This document shows positions 34,791-45,600 of a DNA stretch of 64,000 nucleotides, piece by piece (the first letter of the stretch is position 1; the number at the start of each line of letters is the position of its first letter). Location of the stretch: the NCBI GenBank assembly GCA_964592375.1, contig CAZQDP010000003.1, positions 1-64,000 on the forward strand, in the 5' to 3' direction. The notes under the pieces were generated by a model. That model was not told the origin of the DNA, ran no database searches, and saw only the letters and a list, made by a program, of their open reading frames with translations. The stretch is from CAZQDP01 sp964592375 (GTDB taxonomy: Bacteria; Bacillota; Clostridia; RUG12999). The translations under genes were made by a program, and so were the position numbers.

Positions 34791-35918
34791 ATGAGTGGAT
34801 TTGAAAAAATATTTGCATCCGATGTATTGTCAAAGAGGGAAAGGGTCATTCGTGCACTGGAGCATAAATCGGTGGACAGAGTGCCAATTTTGGAGCAGCT
34901 AAGTTATAATCCGCAGGTTATATCGCTTTATTTGGGCAGAGAAATACAAGGCTTTGACTATACCATGGACGATATTGGCAAGGTCATTAGAAAAACACTG
35001 GATATATGTATGCCCCCCATCCAACCAAGAGGAACAGAGCGCATCACAACGCCGGACGGGTTTGTTCATCAAAATGACAACTGGACCTCGTGGCGAGTCA
35101 GCCAACCCTTTGAGGATGAGATTGGAGCGCGCGAGTGGCTTTTGCAAAAGACGCAGAAAATGTTACAGGCGCCATTTAATGCACAAGAGGCAAAAAAAGC
35201 GTATCGCCAGCATATGCAAGATATGCAAAAGCGAGTTGGAGATACGGTACTGCTCAATTATAGCAGCACTGGGTTTTGTAGTGTGTATGATGCCATGAGA
35301 TTAGATCTATTCACTTATTTTATGGCTGACTATCCACAGGTCATGACAGAATATATGGAGGCTTCCACCAATCGGGAAATCATGAGAGTGCATGCCATTG
35401 CAGATGCCGAGCTCTCGCCGGTCATTTTAATTCCCGAAGATTTCGCAGCCAAACACGGCCCGATATTTGGTCCTGCTTTTCTGCAAGCATTCCACTATCC
35501 ATATGTAGAAAAATTGGTGCAGGCTTGGCACAGTCATGGCATAAAAGTGATTTATCATAGCGACGGAAATTATGAAATGGCCATTAACGATTTAGTACAT
35601 TGCGGCGTGGATGGATTTTATTGTTTGGAGGCAAACTGCAGCATGGATATTGTAGCGCTGAAAAAGAAATGGCCGAACATGGTCTTCGCCGGTGGAGTCG
35701 ACGGTGTGGATTTAATGGAACGAGGTACTCCACAAGAGGTTGCCGCAGAGGTTAAAAGGCAGATTCGTGAAACAGATGCACTGCGCCGGGGAGGAATATT
35801 CATTGCCTCATCCAGTGAAATCAATCCGCCTATTATGCCCCAAAACTTTCAGGCAATGATTGATGCAGTGGGCACAATGAAAAACGATCAATTTCAGTTA
35901 AATGATGAAGGGAGATAA
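34791..35918 (+). CDS. Uroporphyrinogen decarboxylase family protein (UroD-like, first of three)
   Basis: A 375-residue TIM-barrel protein of the UroD/MtaA/CmuA superfamily. Seen: the N-terminal RERVIRALEHKSVDRVP, typical of the non-haem members; YHSDGNYEMAIND in place of the zinc motif HxCG; and FAGGVDG near the end. True haem-pathway UroD is unlikely, because no other haem genes are near and the start region differs. Relatives transfer methyl groups between corrinoids and other carriers or have unknown roles. In this operon a role in demethylating methylated sugars is possible but speculative. Ribosome binding site GAGGA 8-9 bases before ATG. Confidence 0.8.
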   Translation: MSGFEKIFASDVLSKRERVIRALEHKSVDRVPILEQLSYNPQVISLYLGREIQGFDYTMDDIGKVIRKTLDICMPPIQPRGTERITTPDGFVHQNDNWTSWRVSQPFEDEIGAREWLLQKTQKMLQAPFNAQEAKKAYRQHMQDMQKRVGDTVLLNYSSTGFCSVYDAMRLDLFTYFMADYPQVMTEYMEASTNREIMRVHAIADAELSPVILIPEDFAAKHGPIFGPAFLQAFHYPYVEKLVQAWHSHGIKVIYHSDGNYEMAINDLVHCGVDGFYCLEANCSMDIVALKKKWPNMVFAGGVDGVDLMERGTPQEVAAEVKRQIRETDALRRGGIFIASSSEINPPIMPQNFQAMIDAVGTMKNDQFQLNDEGR

Positions 35919-35924
35919 ACAAAT

Positions 35925-37169
35925 ATGCCACTCATAGGAGAAGAACAAACGGGTAGAATACAAGACATCAAAGGGTTTCATCCCAAATCCATGTCGGTAT
36001 ATGACAGTTACGCACTAGTAAAGGCAGCCGGAGAAGGGGTTGAGGCTTTTAATTTTCAGCAGTATATTACAATAACGCCAAAAGGTACGTGGATCTGCTG
36101 TTGGACACAAGGCTCCACCGAGTCCGAACCCGACCAGAGAATTGTATATTCCAGAAGCATTGATAATGGAAAAAGCTGGTGCAAGGACATGATCATAGAG
36201 CCTGCCGGCATGAATAACAAGGTGCCCTCCTGGGTCACCTGCTTTACTGCTCAGCAAATAGGCAGGGTGTATATGTTCTATTGGTACAATTTTAATGGGG
36301 ACCCCATCAGAGATGCAGGAGATATGTTTTTTAAGTACTCAGATGATGATGGACTGAGTTGGTCCAGTAGATATCGCGTTGGGGTGGTGCGAAGTGCTGT
36401 GGATGAAGAGGGCGAGGAAATGCATGGCTGGAATTTCGGACCATTTGAAATCATGCCAAACGGATTGCCAGTCATGAACTATAACAAAATCAGCCATAGC
36501 AGTATGATTGAAAATAATCCGGATTTATGGAATAGTGAAGCGTTTTTTATGGAATGCCAAAATATTTTATATGAAAAGGACCCTGAAAAACTAAAGTTTG
36601 AATTTTACCCCAAATCAGACCATGGGCTTTGTGTGAAACACCCGGTTTATGGTCAGAATTTTGGGCAAGAGGCAACGGCCATTGCACTAAATAATGGGAA
36701 TCGATTGGCGGTTTTTAGAACAAGAACCGGCTATTTATACTATGCAATCAGCCCGGATGGCTTTTGCAGCTTTTCAGAACCTAAGCCTTTACGATTTTGT
36801 GCAAACGGCGAGATGATAATGCAGCCTTGTGCATCGCCACCCATCAAAAAGCTGAAGGATGGTAGAATTATATTACTGTTTCACAATACTGCGGCGGATA
36901 AAAGTGGCTGGTATCCGAGGCATCCCCTTTGGATTGCAGTCGGAAGAGAAACTGCGGAGTGTGATGAAAACGGAGGCGTTGCATTTGGTAGTCCCAAAAT
37001 ACTGGTCTACAATGATGGTGTGCCGGGTGGAACCTTTAATAACATCGAAATTTCATACCCCCAAATCATAGAGTATGCCGGCAAAGTATATGTAGCGTAT
37101 AGCAGCAAAACCGAAGAAATCCGAATCAGTCTTATCCCAGAGGAATTGCTCAGCGATTTTGGGGTATAG
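35925..37169 (+). CDS. Sialidase/BNR-repeat family protein
   Basis: A 414-residue six-bladed-propeller-type protein. Two Asp-box (BNR) repeats are clear: SRSIDNGKSW (about residue 69) and YSDDDGLSW (about 139). An early region and a conserved EATAIALNNGNRLAVFRTRTG block recall exo-alpha-sialidase-like enzymes. No signal peptide, so it would act in the cytoplasm on imported oligosaccharides. It starts 6 bp after the UroD-like stop, indicating tight coupling. Many such propellers are not true sialidases, and the arginine triad cannot be confirmed by eye. Confidence 0.75.
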   Translation: MPLIGEEQTGRIQDIKGFHPKSMSVYDSYALVKAAGEGVEAFNFQQYITITPKGTWICCWTQGSTESEPDQRIVYSRSIDNGKSWCKDMIIEPAGMNNKVPSWVTCFTAQQIGRVYMFYWYNFNGDPIRDAGDMFFKYSDDDGLSWSSRYRVGVVRSAVDEEGEEMHGWNFGPFEIMPNGLPVMNYNKISHSSMIENNPDLWNSEAFFMECQNILYEKDPEKLKFEFYPKSDHGLCVKHPVYGQNFGQEATAIALNNGNRLAVFRTRTGYLYYAISPDGFCSFSEPKPLRFCANGEMIMQPCASPPIKKLKDGRIILLFHNTAADKSGWYPRHPLWIAVGRETAECDENGGVAFGSPKILVYNDGVPGGTFNNIEISYPQIIEYAGKVYVAYSSKTEEIRISLIPEELLSDFGV

Positions 37170-37238
37170 ACAAAGCATAAAAAAAGGAGTAGAATGGCTA
37201 TCAATATACGTTGATGGCTTGTGATTGGAGATATTGGA

Positions 37239-40200
37239 ATGCGCATAATCAGTATGGAAAGCATTACACCCACATTGTTTATCAAAAAGAAAAATGATAC
37301 TCTTTATCAGCTGGTGAAGGTTTGCATAAAAAGCAATGCAAAGGTTGTTGCTGGCGAGTTTGTAGTTTTTATCGGGGAAAAAGCCATACAGCAACCAATT
37401 GATATTATCGTAGAAGGTGTATCTCACTATGATGTGTATATCAAGGAAGTCAAAAAGGAAACACCGCTTCGAATTGTTTTAAGGACAAGGAATGAAATTT
37501 TAGATCAAATGAGCATCGTGTTAATGCCACCTCGGCACTGGGTAGTCCATGTGGTTCAGACTTCGCACCACGATGTTGGATATACCGATCTACCCTCAAA
37601 TGTAATCCAGCAGCATAATGAACACATCGACAAAGCCATTTCAATGGTACAAAAGTCCTTGTCTTTGCCGGATGATGTGCAAATGCGCATTGTCCTTGAA
37701 CAAGCGTGGTCGGCATACCACTTTTTTAGCACCATGCCAAAAAAGAAAGCGAATGCACTCATTGCACTGATAAAAAGCGGACACGTGGAACTCACGGCCC
37801 TTTTTGGTAATATGACAACCGAATTATGCTCACATGAGGTGCTCATTCGAACACTTTATCATGCCAATCGGCTCAAACAAGAATATGGGTTGCCCATTGT
37901 ATCGGCAGAGCACAATGATATTACGGGGATGAGTTGGGGGTTGTGCCAAATCCTCTCTCAGGCCGGAATTAAACTGCTTTGTGCAGGTCTGCCCCTCTAT
38001 TACAATTGGGGCCCAGAGCGTTTGCAGTCCTTTTGGGAACCGTTAGCCATTTTCCGGCATGACGGGCCCGGGGCATTTTGGTGGGAAGCTCCCGATAAAG
38101 GACGGGTGCTCTTATGGTGCAATAACAGCGGCTGTGGGGGCGATTACCACGGGAGCATGCAAGGACTTATGCCAAAGCTTGAAAAGCTAAGCAGCAGTAC
38201 CTATCCGTATACTGTTCTAAGGTGGCCCGTGACCGGCGCGAGGAGAGATAATTCGCCGTATATTGATGATTATACAAACACCATTAAAAACTGGAATGAG
38301 ACCTTCGAGTACCCTCGGCTTGTGAGCAGTACAAATGCAAAATTCTATGCGGATTTGGTAGAACAACTCCCATCTGATTTGCCGGTGCTAAGGGGTGAGC
38401 TTGCCGGGCAGGATTATCCAACAGGTGCCATGTCTACAGCGGTACATACCACCACAAACCGCAACAATCATTTTAGCCTGCCCACTGCAGAACAGCTCTC
38501 CTGCATGGCAAGGAGCTGTACTAATCGAAAATACCCAAAAGATGAAATCTTTGCGGCTTATGAGGATACATTGTGGCACGATGAGCATTCGTGGGGATTT
38601 CATTTTCCGAGCGGGCCGGCGATGGTAGCATCCGAATATGAAAAGGCGGTGCATGCGCATCGGGCTGCCGCGCGATCACATGATATCAGCAGTAAAAGCA
38701 TGGCGGCAATTGCAGATGCGGTGAAAAAGTGCACAGAGGGGTACGACCTTGTGGTGTTTAACCCCTGCATATCGCAAAGGACCGCACCGGTGCGAGCAAT
38801 GTTAAGAGAAATGGACAATTGCGGCAGTACCTTCAAAAAAGTGCCTCCTGTGGAGGATGTAAATGGGGAAGGCTATCTAAAGGGCGTATTACTGCATGAC
38901 CGCTGGCATATCAATCTATCGGATGATTTTCTTGAGGGTAAGTTTGAGATAGTGGATGCAAGCACAAACCAAAAAGTGCCATATCAAATGATTGAGATAG
39001 CAAATGGCATGGAAACAGTGCCCTATGCCGCCACGCGGCTGGGGCTTGGCAGTGGTACTAAGCGATATGGGATGTTTGAAGAGCCCATCGGGATAAAGCG
39101 GGAAATATGCTTTATTGCAAGTGATGTTCCTGCCTGCGGATATAAAACGTATCATTTGATACAAAAGACTGATATGCAAAGAGCACAAGCACAAGAACAA
39201 GAACATAGTGATGAGTTTACGATAGAAAATGAGTTTTATCGGGTCGTCGTGGACGCCTCCACAGGCAGATGCATCAGTATAATGGATAAAAGTCTCGCCA
39301 TTGAGCTGGTGGATGACCGATACCAAGAGGGATTTTTTGCAGTTGTTGTTCGGAATAAAAATGAAACTGAGCCACTCAAAACAACTTGCACCAAAGTGTG
39401 CCGCAAGCGGTATGGCCCAATTGTCCAGGCCATCGAAATACAAAGCGAGGCTTGTGGGCACCCTTCCATTGTGCAAACGATATTACTATATCAAGGTATT
39501 TCGCAAGTATTTTTTGAGAGCAGAATTTTAAAAGATGCAACGCCTCTGCAAAATACACATATTGCATTCCCTTTTCAAGTCAAAAATCCTACTTTTCGGT
39601 ATGAGGGTGCCTTGTCTGTTATGGAGCCTATTGTGGACTATTTGCCCGGTTCCTATTCGGATACCGTTGCTGTGCAAAATTGGGTAAAAATAAAAGGTGA
39701 TCACGGCTATATCCTATGGTCAAGCATGGATGCGCCAATTGTAAGTTTTGGAGACTTATGGAAAGGATACATTTCCCCTGCGCACCGCTGCGTGGCAGGG
39801 GAGGGAAACGCACACCCTCCTCATACAAAAGAGGATTTGCACAGCGGCTGGATATTTTCCCAGGCATTTTGCAATAATTTTGGCACTAACTTTTCTGTAT
39901 CTCAAGTGGGAGATGTTCTTTTTCGGCATGTCATGACCAGTGGGGCAGGGGATGTATCTGATGGAAAGGCGGCATCCTTTGGTTGGCAGGCAGTGCAACC
40001 CTTAATGCAAATATTCGCACGAAATGCGCCGCAGGGAAAGCTGCCCGTTTTGGATAGCTTTATACAAATAGACAATGACAATATCATGCTACTAGCCTTC
40101 AAGGAATCCCAGGCAGTAGGTGATGGCATCATCATCAGGTTATGGAATATGAGCGCTCAGAAGGAAAAAGTCACTGTTGCGTTGAAATATATAGATATCA

Positions 40201-40331
40201 CAAGTGTTCATCAGGTCAATATAGTCGAAACGTTTGTTTCGGTTTTGCAACAGAATGGCAAAAACAGCTTTTCGGTAAGTCTTGAGGCAAACAGCATACT
40301 CACAATTGCCATCAATGCGCAGGAACCATAA
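37239..40331 (+). CDS. Glycoside hydrolase family 38-like alpha-mannosidase
   Basis: A 1030-residue cytoplasmic enzyme. The GH38 metal motif HHDVGYTD is at residues 110-117, and the probable nucleophile is Asp227 in SAEHNDITGMSWG. The helical middle domain and long beta-sandwich C-terminus (about 500-1030) match the family. The start at 37239 follows GGAG at 37227-37230. The AAAGGAG at about 37183-37190 serves a six-codon mini-frame (37195-37215) upstream. GH38 enzymes trim alpha-mannosides from N-glycan-type or yeast-mannan oligosaccharides, which agrees with the isomerase gene heading the operon. Confidence 0.88.
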   Translation: MRIISMESITPTLFIKKKNDTLYQLVKVCIKSNAKVVAGEFVVFIGEKAIQQPIDIIVEGVSHYDVYIKEVKKETPLRIVLRTRNEILDQMSIVLMPPRHWVVHVVQTSHHDVGYTDLPSNVIQQHNEHIDKAISMVQKSLSLPDDVQMRIVLEQAWSAYHFFSTMPKKKANALIALIKSGHVELTALFGNMTTELCSHEVLIRTLYHANRLKQEYGLPIVSAEHNDITGMSWGLCQILSQAGIKLLCAGLPLYYNWGPERLQSFWEPLAIFRHDGPGAFWWEAPDKGRVLLWCNNSGCGGDYHGSMQGLMPKLEKLSSSTYPYTVLRWPVTGARRDNSPYIDDYTNTIKNWNETFEYPRLVSSTNAKFYADLVEQLPSDLPVLRGELAGQDYPTGAMSTAVHTTTNRNNHFSLPTAEQLSCMARSCTNRKYPKDEIFAAYEDTLWHDEHSWGFHFPSGPAMVASEYEKAVHAHRAAARSHDISSKSMAAIADAVKKCTEGYDLVVFNPCISQRTAPVRAMLREMDNCGSTFKKVPPVEDVNGEGYLKGVLLHDRWHINLSDDFLEGKFEIVDASTNQKVPYQMIEIANGMETVPYAATRLGLGSGTKRYGMFEEPIGIKREICFIASDVPACGYKTYHLIQKTDMQRAQAQEQEHSDEFTIENEFYRVVVDASTGRCISIMDKSLAIELVDDRYQEGFFAVVVRNKNETEPLKTTCTKVCRKRYGPIVQAIEIQSEACGHPSIVQTILLYQGISQVFFESRILKDATPLQNTHIAFPFQVKNPTFRYEGALSVMEPIVDYLPGSYSDTVAVQNWVKIKGDHGYILWSSMDAPIVSFGDLWKGYISPAHRCVAGEGNAHPPHTKEDLHSGWIFSQAFCNNFGTNFSVSQVGDVLFRHVMTSGAGDVSDGKAASFGWQAVQPLMQIFARNAPQGKLPVLDSFIQIDNDNIMLLAFKESQAVGDGIIIRLWNMSAQKEKVTVALKYIDITSVHQVNIVETFVSVLQQNGKNSFSVSLEANSILTIAINAQEP

Positions 40332-40382
40332 AGACAAGCGAAGATTGTATGCAAGCGCACAAAGAAAGATGAGGAGATAAGC

Positions 40383-42590
40383 ATGAACAAAGAAATCTTT
40401 TCTAAATGTTTTCCTTTTGGTACACATTTATGCCGAGAGCCCATGCCAAGCATGCGCGAGATGAAAAACGATATGGAACTCATGAAAAAGAGCGGCTTTA
40501 ATCTCATTAAATTGCAGGAAATATGGGCTGTGGACGAGCCAAAAGAGGGACAATTTGACTTTTCAAAATACGAAGAGCTCATCGACCATGCAGCAAAGCT
40601 TCAGCTTGGTGTTTATTTAGGGCTCACCTGCGAGCAGGCACCCAATTGGCTATGGGAAAAGCATCCCGGCTGCCGCATGATTGGGAAAAATGGCATACCG
40701 ATTGCTTATCAGGCGCAGTTTACACTGCCGGCAGATGGCAAGCCCGGCCCCTGCTATGATCATGCTGGGGCAATGGATGATCAGCTTCGTTTTATCACCA
40801 AGCTGGTGAGTGAACTTGGAAAATTCGAAAATATTGTAGTATGGAACACTTGGCAGGAGATCGGCTATTGGACCCAACAGCTTCTGGGGCAAGAGGTTTG
40901 TTACTGCGAGCATACCATAGCGCACTTTCGGGAGTGGCTTGAGTGCAAATATATGGATTTGGATGGCTTAAATCGTGCATGGAATAGCAGATATGCAAAC
41001 TTTTCAGACATACAGCCGGATCGTATTGGCATCAAGCTGATTATGCCGCACCATATTGATTGGAAGTACTTTTTAGACAATGTCCGCTTGGAAAAAATAT
41101 TAAAGGCGAGAAAAGAGGCTATCTGCGCGGCAGATCCTCTGCAACGGCCGGTGTTTGCTCATCTTGGCAGTTCGACCATCGGTAGCGGAGCTCAATGGAC
41201 ATATGCCAGAAGCCAAGATTTTCTAGGTAGCTCTTGTTATCCTGCATGGCATTGCTCTCAGGGATGGGATGATGTTTTGCAGGGGAAGAAAATTGGATAT
41301 GAAGATGCAATGATAGCAGAGGTGTGGGAAAGTATTGCTCTGAATTTTGATTATTTGCGTTCCTGTAATGTAAACGGTGCGCCTATTTGGGCGGCTGAGC
41401 TGCAAGGTGGCCCCATTAGTACGGGATTTCAGATAGGCAGAAAGCCATCGGGAGGGGATATTAGGCGCTGGATGCTAAGTGCCGTTGGCTCAGGCGTCAG
41501 TGCCATTTCCTTTTGGGTGACCAGAGCGGAAATTGCAGGGGGCGAACAAAACGGGTTTGGTCTGCTCGATAGCGAGGGAGAATCTACGGAGCGTTTAGAG
41601 GAAGCATCCAAAATTGGCAGAGCACTTGGAAGGCATGCAGACTTGTTTGCCAATGCGGATAAAAGTGATGCAAAAGTGGCTATTTTGATTAATGATTGGA
41701 ATTATCAGCTTTGCCAGACCATCGCAAATGGGGGAAATCATCTGCTCATCAGCATACGCGGCTGGCACAGAATGCTTTGGGATGCCGGCATACCGGTTGA
41801 TTTCGTGGAAGCTTCCACAATGGAGGAGCAGCAAATTCACCAATATAAGGCACTTATTTTACCATTTCCCATATCGATTAGCGAACAAATTGCTGGTAAA
41901 CTGGCCGCATATGTGGCGGACGGTGGCAATCTCATTAGTGAAGCGTGCCCGGGTCGGCTCAGTGAAAACGGATATGCGAATAGAGGGGAGCTATCTCCCA
42001 CACTCAGAGCACTTTTTGGTGTGAGTGTGCAGCACTTCCAAATGTGTGAAGAGCCGGAAGATGGGCATAGATGGTCACCAAAGGAGAGAACCTGGGGCGA
42101 ATACGCAGCACCTGCCATGCTGGTGGGGACGGGAGAATTTGCGCAAATGGCACTGCGTGCCAATGTGTATATTCAGACCTTTATCTGCCATGATGAAACA
42201 AGACCGATACTCGAATACGGGCATTGCATCGCAGGCACAGTTAGAGAGCATGGACAAGGAAAGGCGTATTTGCTTGGCACTTTTGCGGGGCATAATGGCA
42301 CTGCGTATCGGGATGAAAAAACCAGAGCGTTTATTGCCGCGCTGTTAAAGGAATGTGAGGTTGACGCTGCCCATAGTGGAAAACTACTCATGAGGCGTCG
42401 TAGTAGCGAGTATAAACAGGCACTCATTTTAACTAACCCCACAAATCAAAGCATAACAGAGCAGATCCTTGTAAAGGGTTTTAAAAGCGCAGAGGATTTA
42501 TATGGCAATGCACTGCCAATAGACGAGGGGATACTGAGCCTTACCGTTCAGGGAATGGATGTGGAGGTCATTATTCTGCAAAAAAGATAA
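40383..42590 (+). CDS. Glycoside hydrolase family 42-like beta-galactosidase
   Basis: A 735-residue GH42-type enzyme without signal peptide. Barrel residues: probable acid/base Glu159 in NTWQEIGYW and nucleophile Glu339 in IWAAELQGGP. The metal-site region reads CYCEHT (173-178) where the family normally has a third cysteine, so zinc binding may be changed. It is followed by the usual FREWLECKY. A trimerisation-type domain (about 410-640) and a small beta C-terminus follow. Ribosome binding site GAGGAGA before ATG 40383. It is the last gene of the operon and ends before a strong terminator. Confidence 0.88.
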   Translation: MNKEIFSKCFPFGTHLCREPMPSMREMKNDMELMKKSGFNLIKLQEIWAVDEPKEGQFDFSKYEELIDHAAKLQLGVYLGLTCEQAPNWLWEKHPGCRMIGKNGIPIAYQAQFTLPADGKPGPCYDHAGAMDDQLRFITKLVSELGKFENIVVWNTWQEIGYWTQQLLGQEVCYCEHTIAHFREWLECKYMDLDGLNRAWNSRYANFSDIQPDRIGIKLIMPHHIDWKYFLDNVRLEKILKARKEAICAADPLQRPVFAHLGSSTIGSGAQWTYARSQDFLGSSCYPAWHCSQGWDDVLQGKKIGYEDAMIAEVWESIALNFDYLRSCNVNGAPIWAAELQGGPISTGFQIGRKPSGGDIRRWMLSAVGSGVSAISFWVTRAEIAGGEQNGFGLLDSEGESTERLEEASKIGRALGRHADLFANADKSDAKVAILINDWNYQLCQTIANGGNHLLISIRGWHRMLWDAGIPVDFVEASTMEEQQIHQYKALILPFPISISEQIAGKLAAYVADGGNLISEACPGRLSENGYANRGELSPTLRALFGVSVQHFQMCEEPEDGHRWSPKERTWGEYAAPAMLVGTGEFAQMALRANVYIQTFICHDETRPILEYGHCIAGTVREHGQGKAYLLGTFAGHNGTAYRDEKTRAFIAALLKECEVDAAHSGKLLMRRRSSEYKQALILTNPTNQSITEQILVKGFKSAEDLYGNALPIDEGILSLTVQGMDVEVIILQKR

Positions 42591-42605
42591 TTTATTTGGA
42601 ACAAC

Positions 42606-42648
42606 AAAAAGAGAGGCGAAATCCAATGAATTTCGCCTCTCTTTTTTT
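42606..42648. terminator. Bidirectional terminator between convergent glycan genes
   Basis: GAGAGGCGAAAT (42611-42622) pairs perfectly with ATTTCGCCTCTC (42630-42641) around a 7-base loop; seven Ts follow on the plus strand and five on the minus strand. It separates the GH42 gene from the minus-strand giant gene. Confidence 0.95.
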
Positions 42649-42657
42649 GGGTGCCAT

Positions 42658-45600
42658 TTATTCGGCAACGTAAATCTTTATATTGTCCCAATCATGGAAG
42701 GTATCGGTATTGACCCTATAGCCTCCGAATTGTGCAGAGCTCATGGAGTCCGTGGCCTTCCGGAAAGCACCGCCTTCCACTACCTTTGCGCCGTCGATGT
42801 AGACATCGGCAGTTTCGGTGGACATATTGGCAACAACCTTAAATTTGTACCATTTTCCTTGCGTCATGGGAGCGATGGCTTTTTGTTCAGAACCGAAGAA
42901 GTATATAAACTCCTTGCCATTGCAAATAATGCATACGTTTTGGTTTCCGGCGTAGATGACTCTTGAACCACTGTCATTGTCGTTTACGCCAAACTCGCCT
43001 CTGTAGTCAAACTCAAACACCATCTTGCCGCCGGAAGCTTCAAAAGTGGCCGTTGCATCCGAGGTTTCCCCTTTGTTAAAAGCGGTAACCCGAAGGATAT
43101 AGCCATCTCCGGATTTAATTGGCCGAATGGCATTATTGTTAAAGCTCCAGTTTGGCAAAATAGCCTCGGGAGTAAACCCATCGAAATTCTCTTCAAAGAG
43201 CGTGGAGGAGTCAGATACGGTCAGGACGCAGACTTGTGAAAACGCCTTTCCGCCCACGTCCGCTTTGACGGTGATGCTGGCCTTCCCGTTGGACAGTGCT
43301 TCAAGCGTCTTGCCCCTTACCGCAACAATCTCGGGTGCATCGCTTTGGAGCGAAATGGAACTATCCTGAAGCGAGTAGGTTTTTTCGCCTATTTTGGCCG
43401 ATACCTTGATTTTGACATTGTCACCCACTTTTAATGTGGCTTTTTCCGCTGTAGCTAAAATGCTGTCAATCGGAGTGATGCTTGCATATTCTTTTTGAAC
43501 AATGGATAAATCCGAGACCTGAGCACTGCTCTTTTCCCATTGCTTGCCTGAAGCGGTGAAAATACCTGCAAACTTCATATTATCAAGGCTGAGCTCTGTG
43601 AGGGGCTCGCCAAACTCATTTGCGACCGAGGAAGCATAGATGCGGTAGGTACCGGCTTGCCTTGATACCTTCACATAAACCGGCAATGGAAGATCTTTGA
43701 GCGGCGTGGTGATGGTTTTCAGGTCATAATCACTCCTTACTTGCAATACAACTCCCGTGCCCTTTTGGTATTTTACCTGTATAAAGGGTGCATTAGAGGC
43801 CGGATTGGCACGTAGCATCATGCCGGCGCTTCCTGCATCACCGCTGATGCTATCAATTCGGCAGCTGATATCAAAACCATCAATTGTATCCCCTTTGTTC
43901 ATGGTATACAAAAATGCGCCTTGATCGGAACTGCCCTTGTCCCCTTGGGTTGCGCTGTTGGCACCCACACCCGAGGAGGTAATTTGTGCTGTTGCCCCAT
44001 CCACAGTTGCTGTGCCGTATGCCAATGGCGAGCCAATATTCATAAACTGCCACCCACCGCCGAGGATATCGTTATTCCCAAAGGATTTTTCATATATTTT
44101 TATAATGCCCCATTCATCCAAAGCAGGTAAGGTAACCGTATTGTTTGTAATGGGCAGGTTTTGGGGATTGTAGCCCGGACGATAATAGGTAGCCTCACAA
44201 GGGGTATTCCCAAAGAATTTTTCTGCTTGCAAATGCACCAATACATCCGATTCCTGCTTGCCAGTTCTGCTAATGATATGCACGATCTTTGGAGCAGCCT
44301 CATCTCCGGGCATAGCGCGCACGATGCCATAAACATTTTTGTCTGCTTCAACAGAAATAAAGCTAACTTCTCCAATGATTTCGTCCACGCGATCGGGCGT
44401 GATAATCCTTACACCGCTGTTTTCAATGGTGGCTCTATCTTTTTCGGTAAAGGTTTCCGGAGGATTAACGGAAATAAGGTATTTAAGCCCTTTCAAATCA
44501 TTAGGATCAATGGCAAAGGTGGGCATGTTAGAGCTTGCTACAATATCCTTAAAAGGAACGCCTGCAGCACTTAACTTCATGGACATAAGGGTCAGTGCTT
44601 TTCTATCCATTACATCCCAATTGGTGAGAATGCCAACCTGAGAAGGGATCTCGTAGCCGTTGAAAAGCTGTGGATTTTGGCGAATAAAATGGAACATATC
44701 TCCATACTCATCCACCGAAGCGAAATATCTGGGACGTAGCGGAACATAGATATCATAGGGAACCAGGAAATATTGTCCCAGTGCATAGCAAGCAGCAAGC
44801 CCTTGCCGGCCTTTTGCAAGTGAACGGGGCACAGGAGAGACAATTTGAGGTTTTTTCAGCGAAGTGGCAAAGGTGCCCCCCGTGATTGCATTTTCAAAGC
44901 TGTATGCCTCATCTGTGTGCTCTGCAATACCATAATCAAAAAGATCGTGAGCATATTTCCCTTCATGGGTTTTATCTGCAAACTGCATTAAAAACTCATA
45001 GTTGTTATAGGAAAACTCAATATAACTTGGAGAATTATCGGTTAAAACCTGGCGCATTCTTGCAAGCTGAGCTCTGGAGGAGAGTAATTGGAAGTTTTTA
45101 AAAGCCGAATCTAAGGGGACACTTTTGCGTCCTGCTAAATACTCGGGACTTGTCGTGATATTGTATTTGGTTTTTAAGTACTCCTTATAATGAAATGTGC
45201 CAATATCGTCAATGCCAAATTCTTTGATTTGTGCTTGCGAATAAGTATCCTTTACATATGAAGTAAAGCCTTGCATACAATGCTGGCAGAAACAGCCTCC
45301 AAAGGAATATCCTTTGAAATTTCCACCCGGATCGTCAAACTGCATGGCGCTCACGCCAAGACCAATAAATTTAATGGCCTGATTTTTAATGATTTCCTGA
45401 TATTCAGGCGCATTTGCACAGCCGTACGCTGTGACCCATGTCATGTTTGGGGATTTGAAATGGCTACCGTCAATCAGCTCTTGGCGGCCGATGTTATATT
45501 TTCCATCCGGATCTGCAGTATTGATGTTCACCGCACCTTGGAACTTACCACCAAGGGCAGTGATTGCATCCACTTTATCTTTCGCCATAATATATGACCA

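Noticed and set aside
34791..35918. Haem biosynthesis hemE
   Set aside because: The UroD-like protein sits in a glycan operon, lacks haem-gene neighbours and has non-haem-type motifs.
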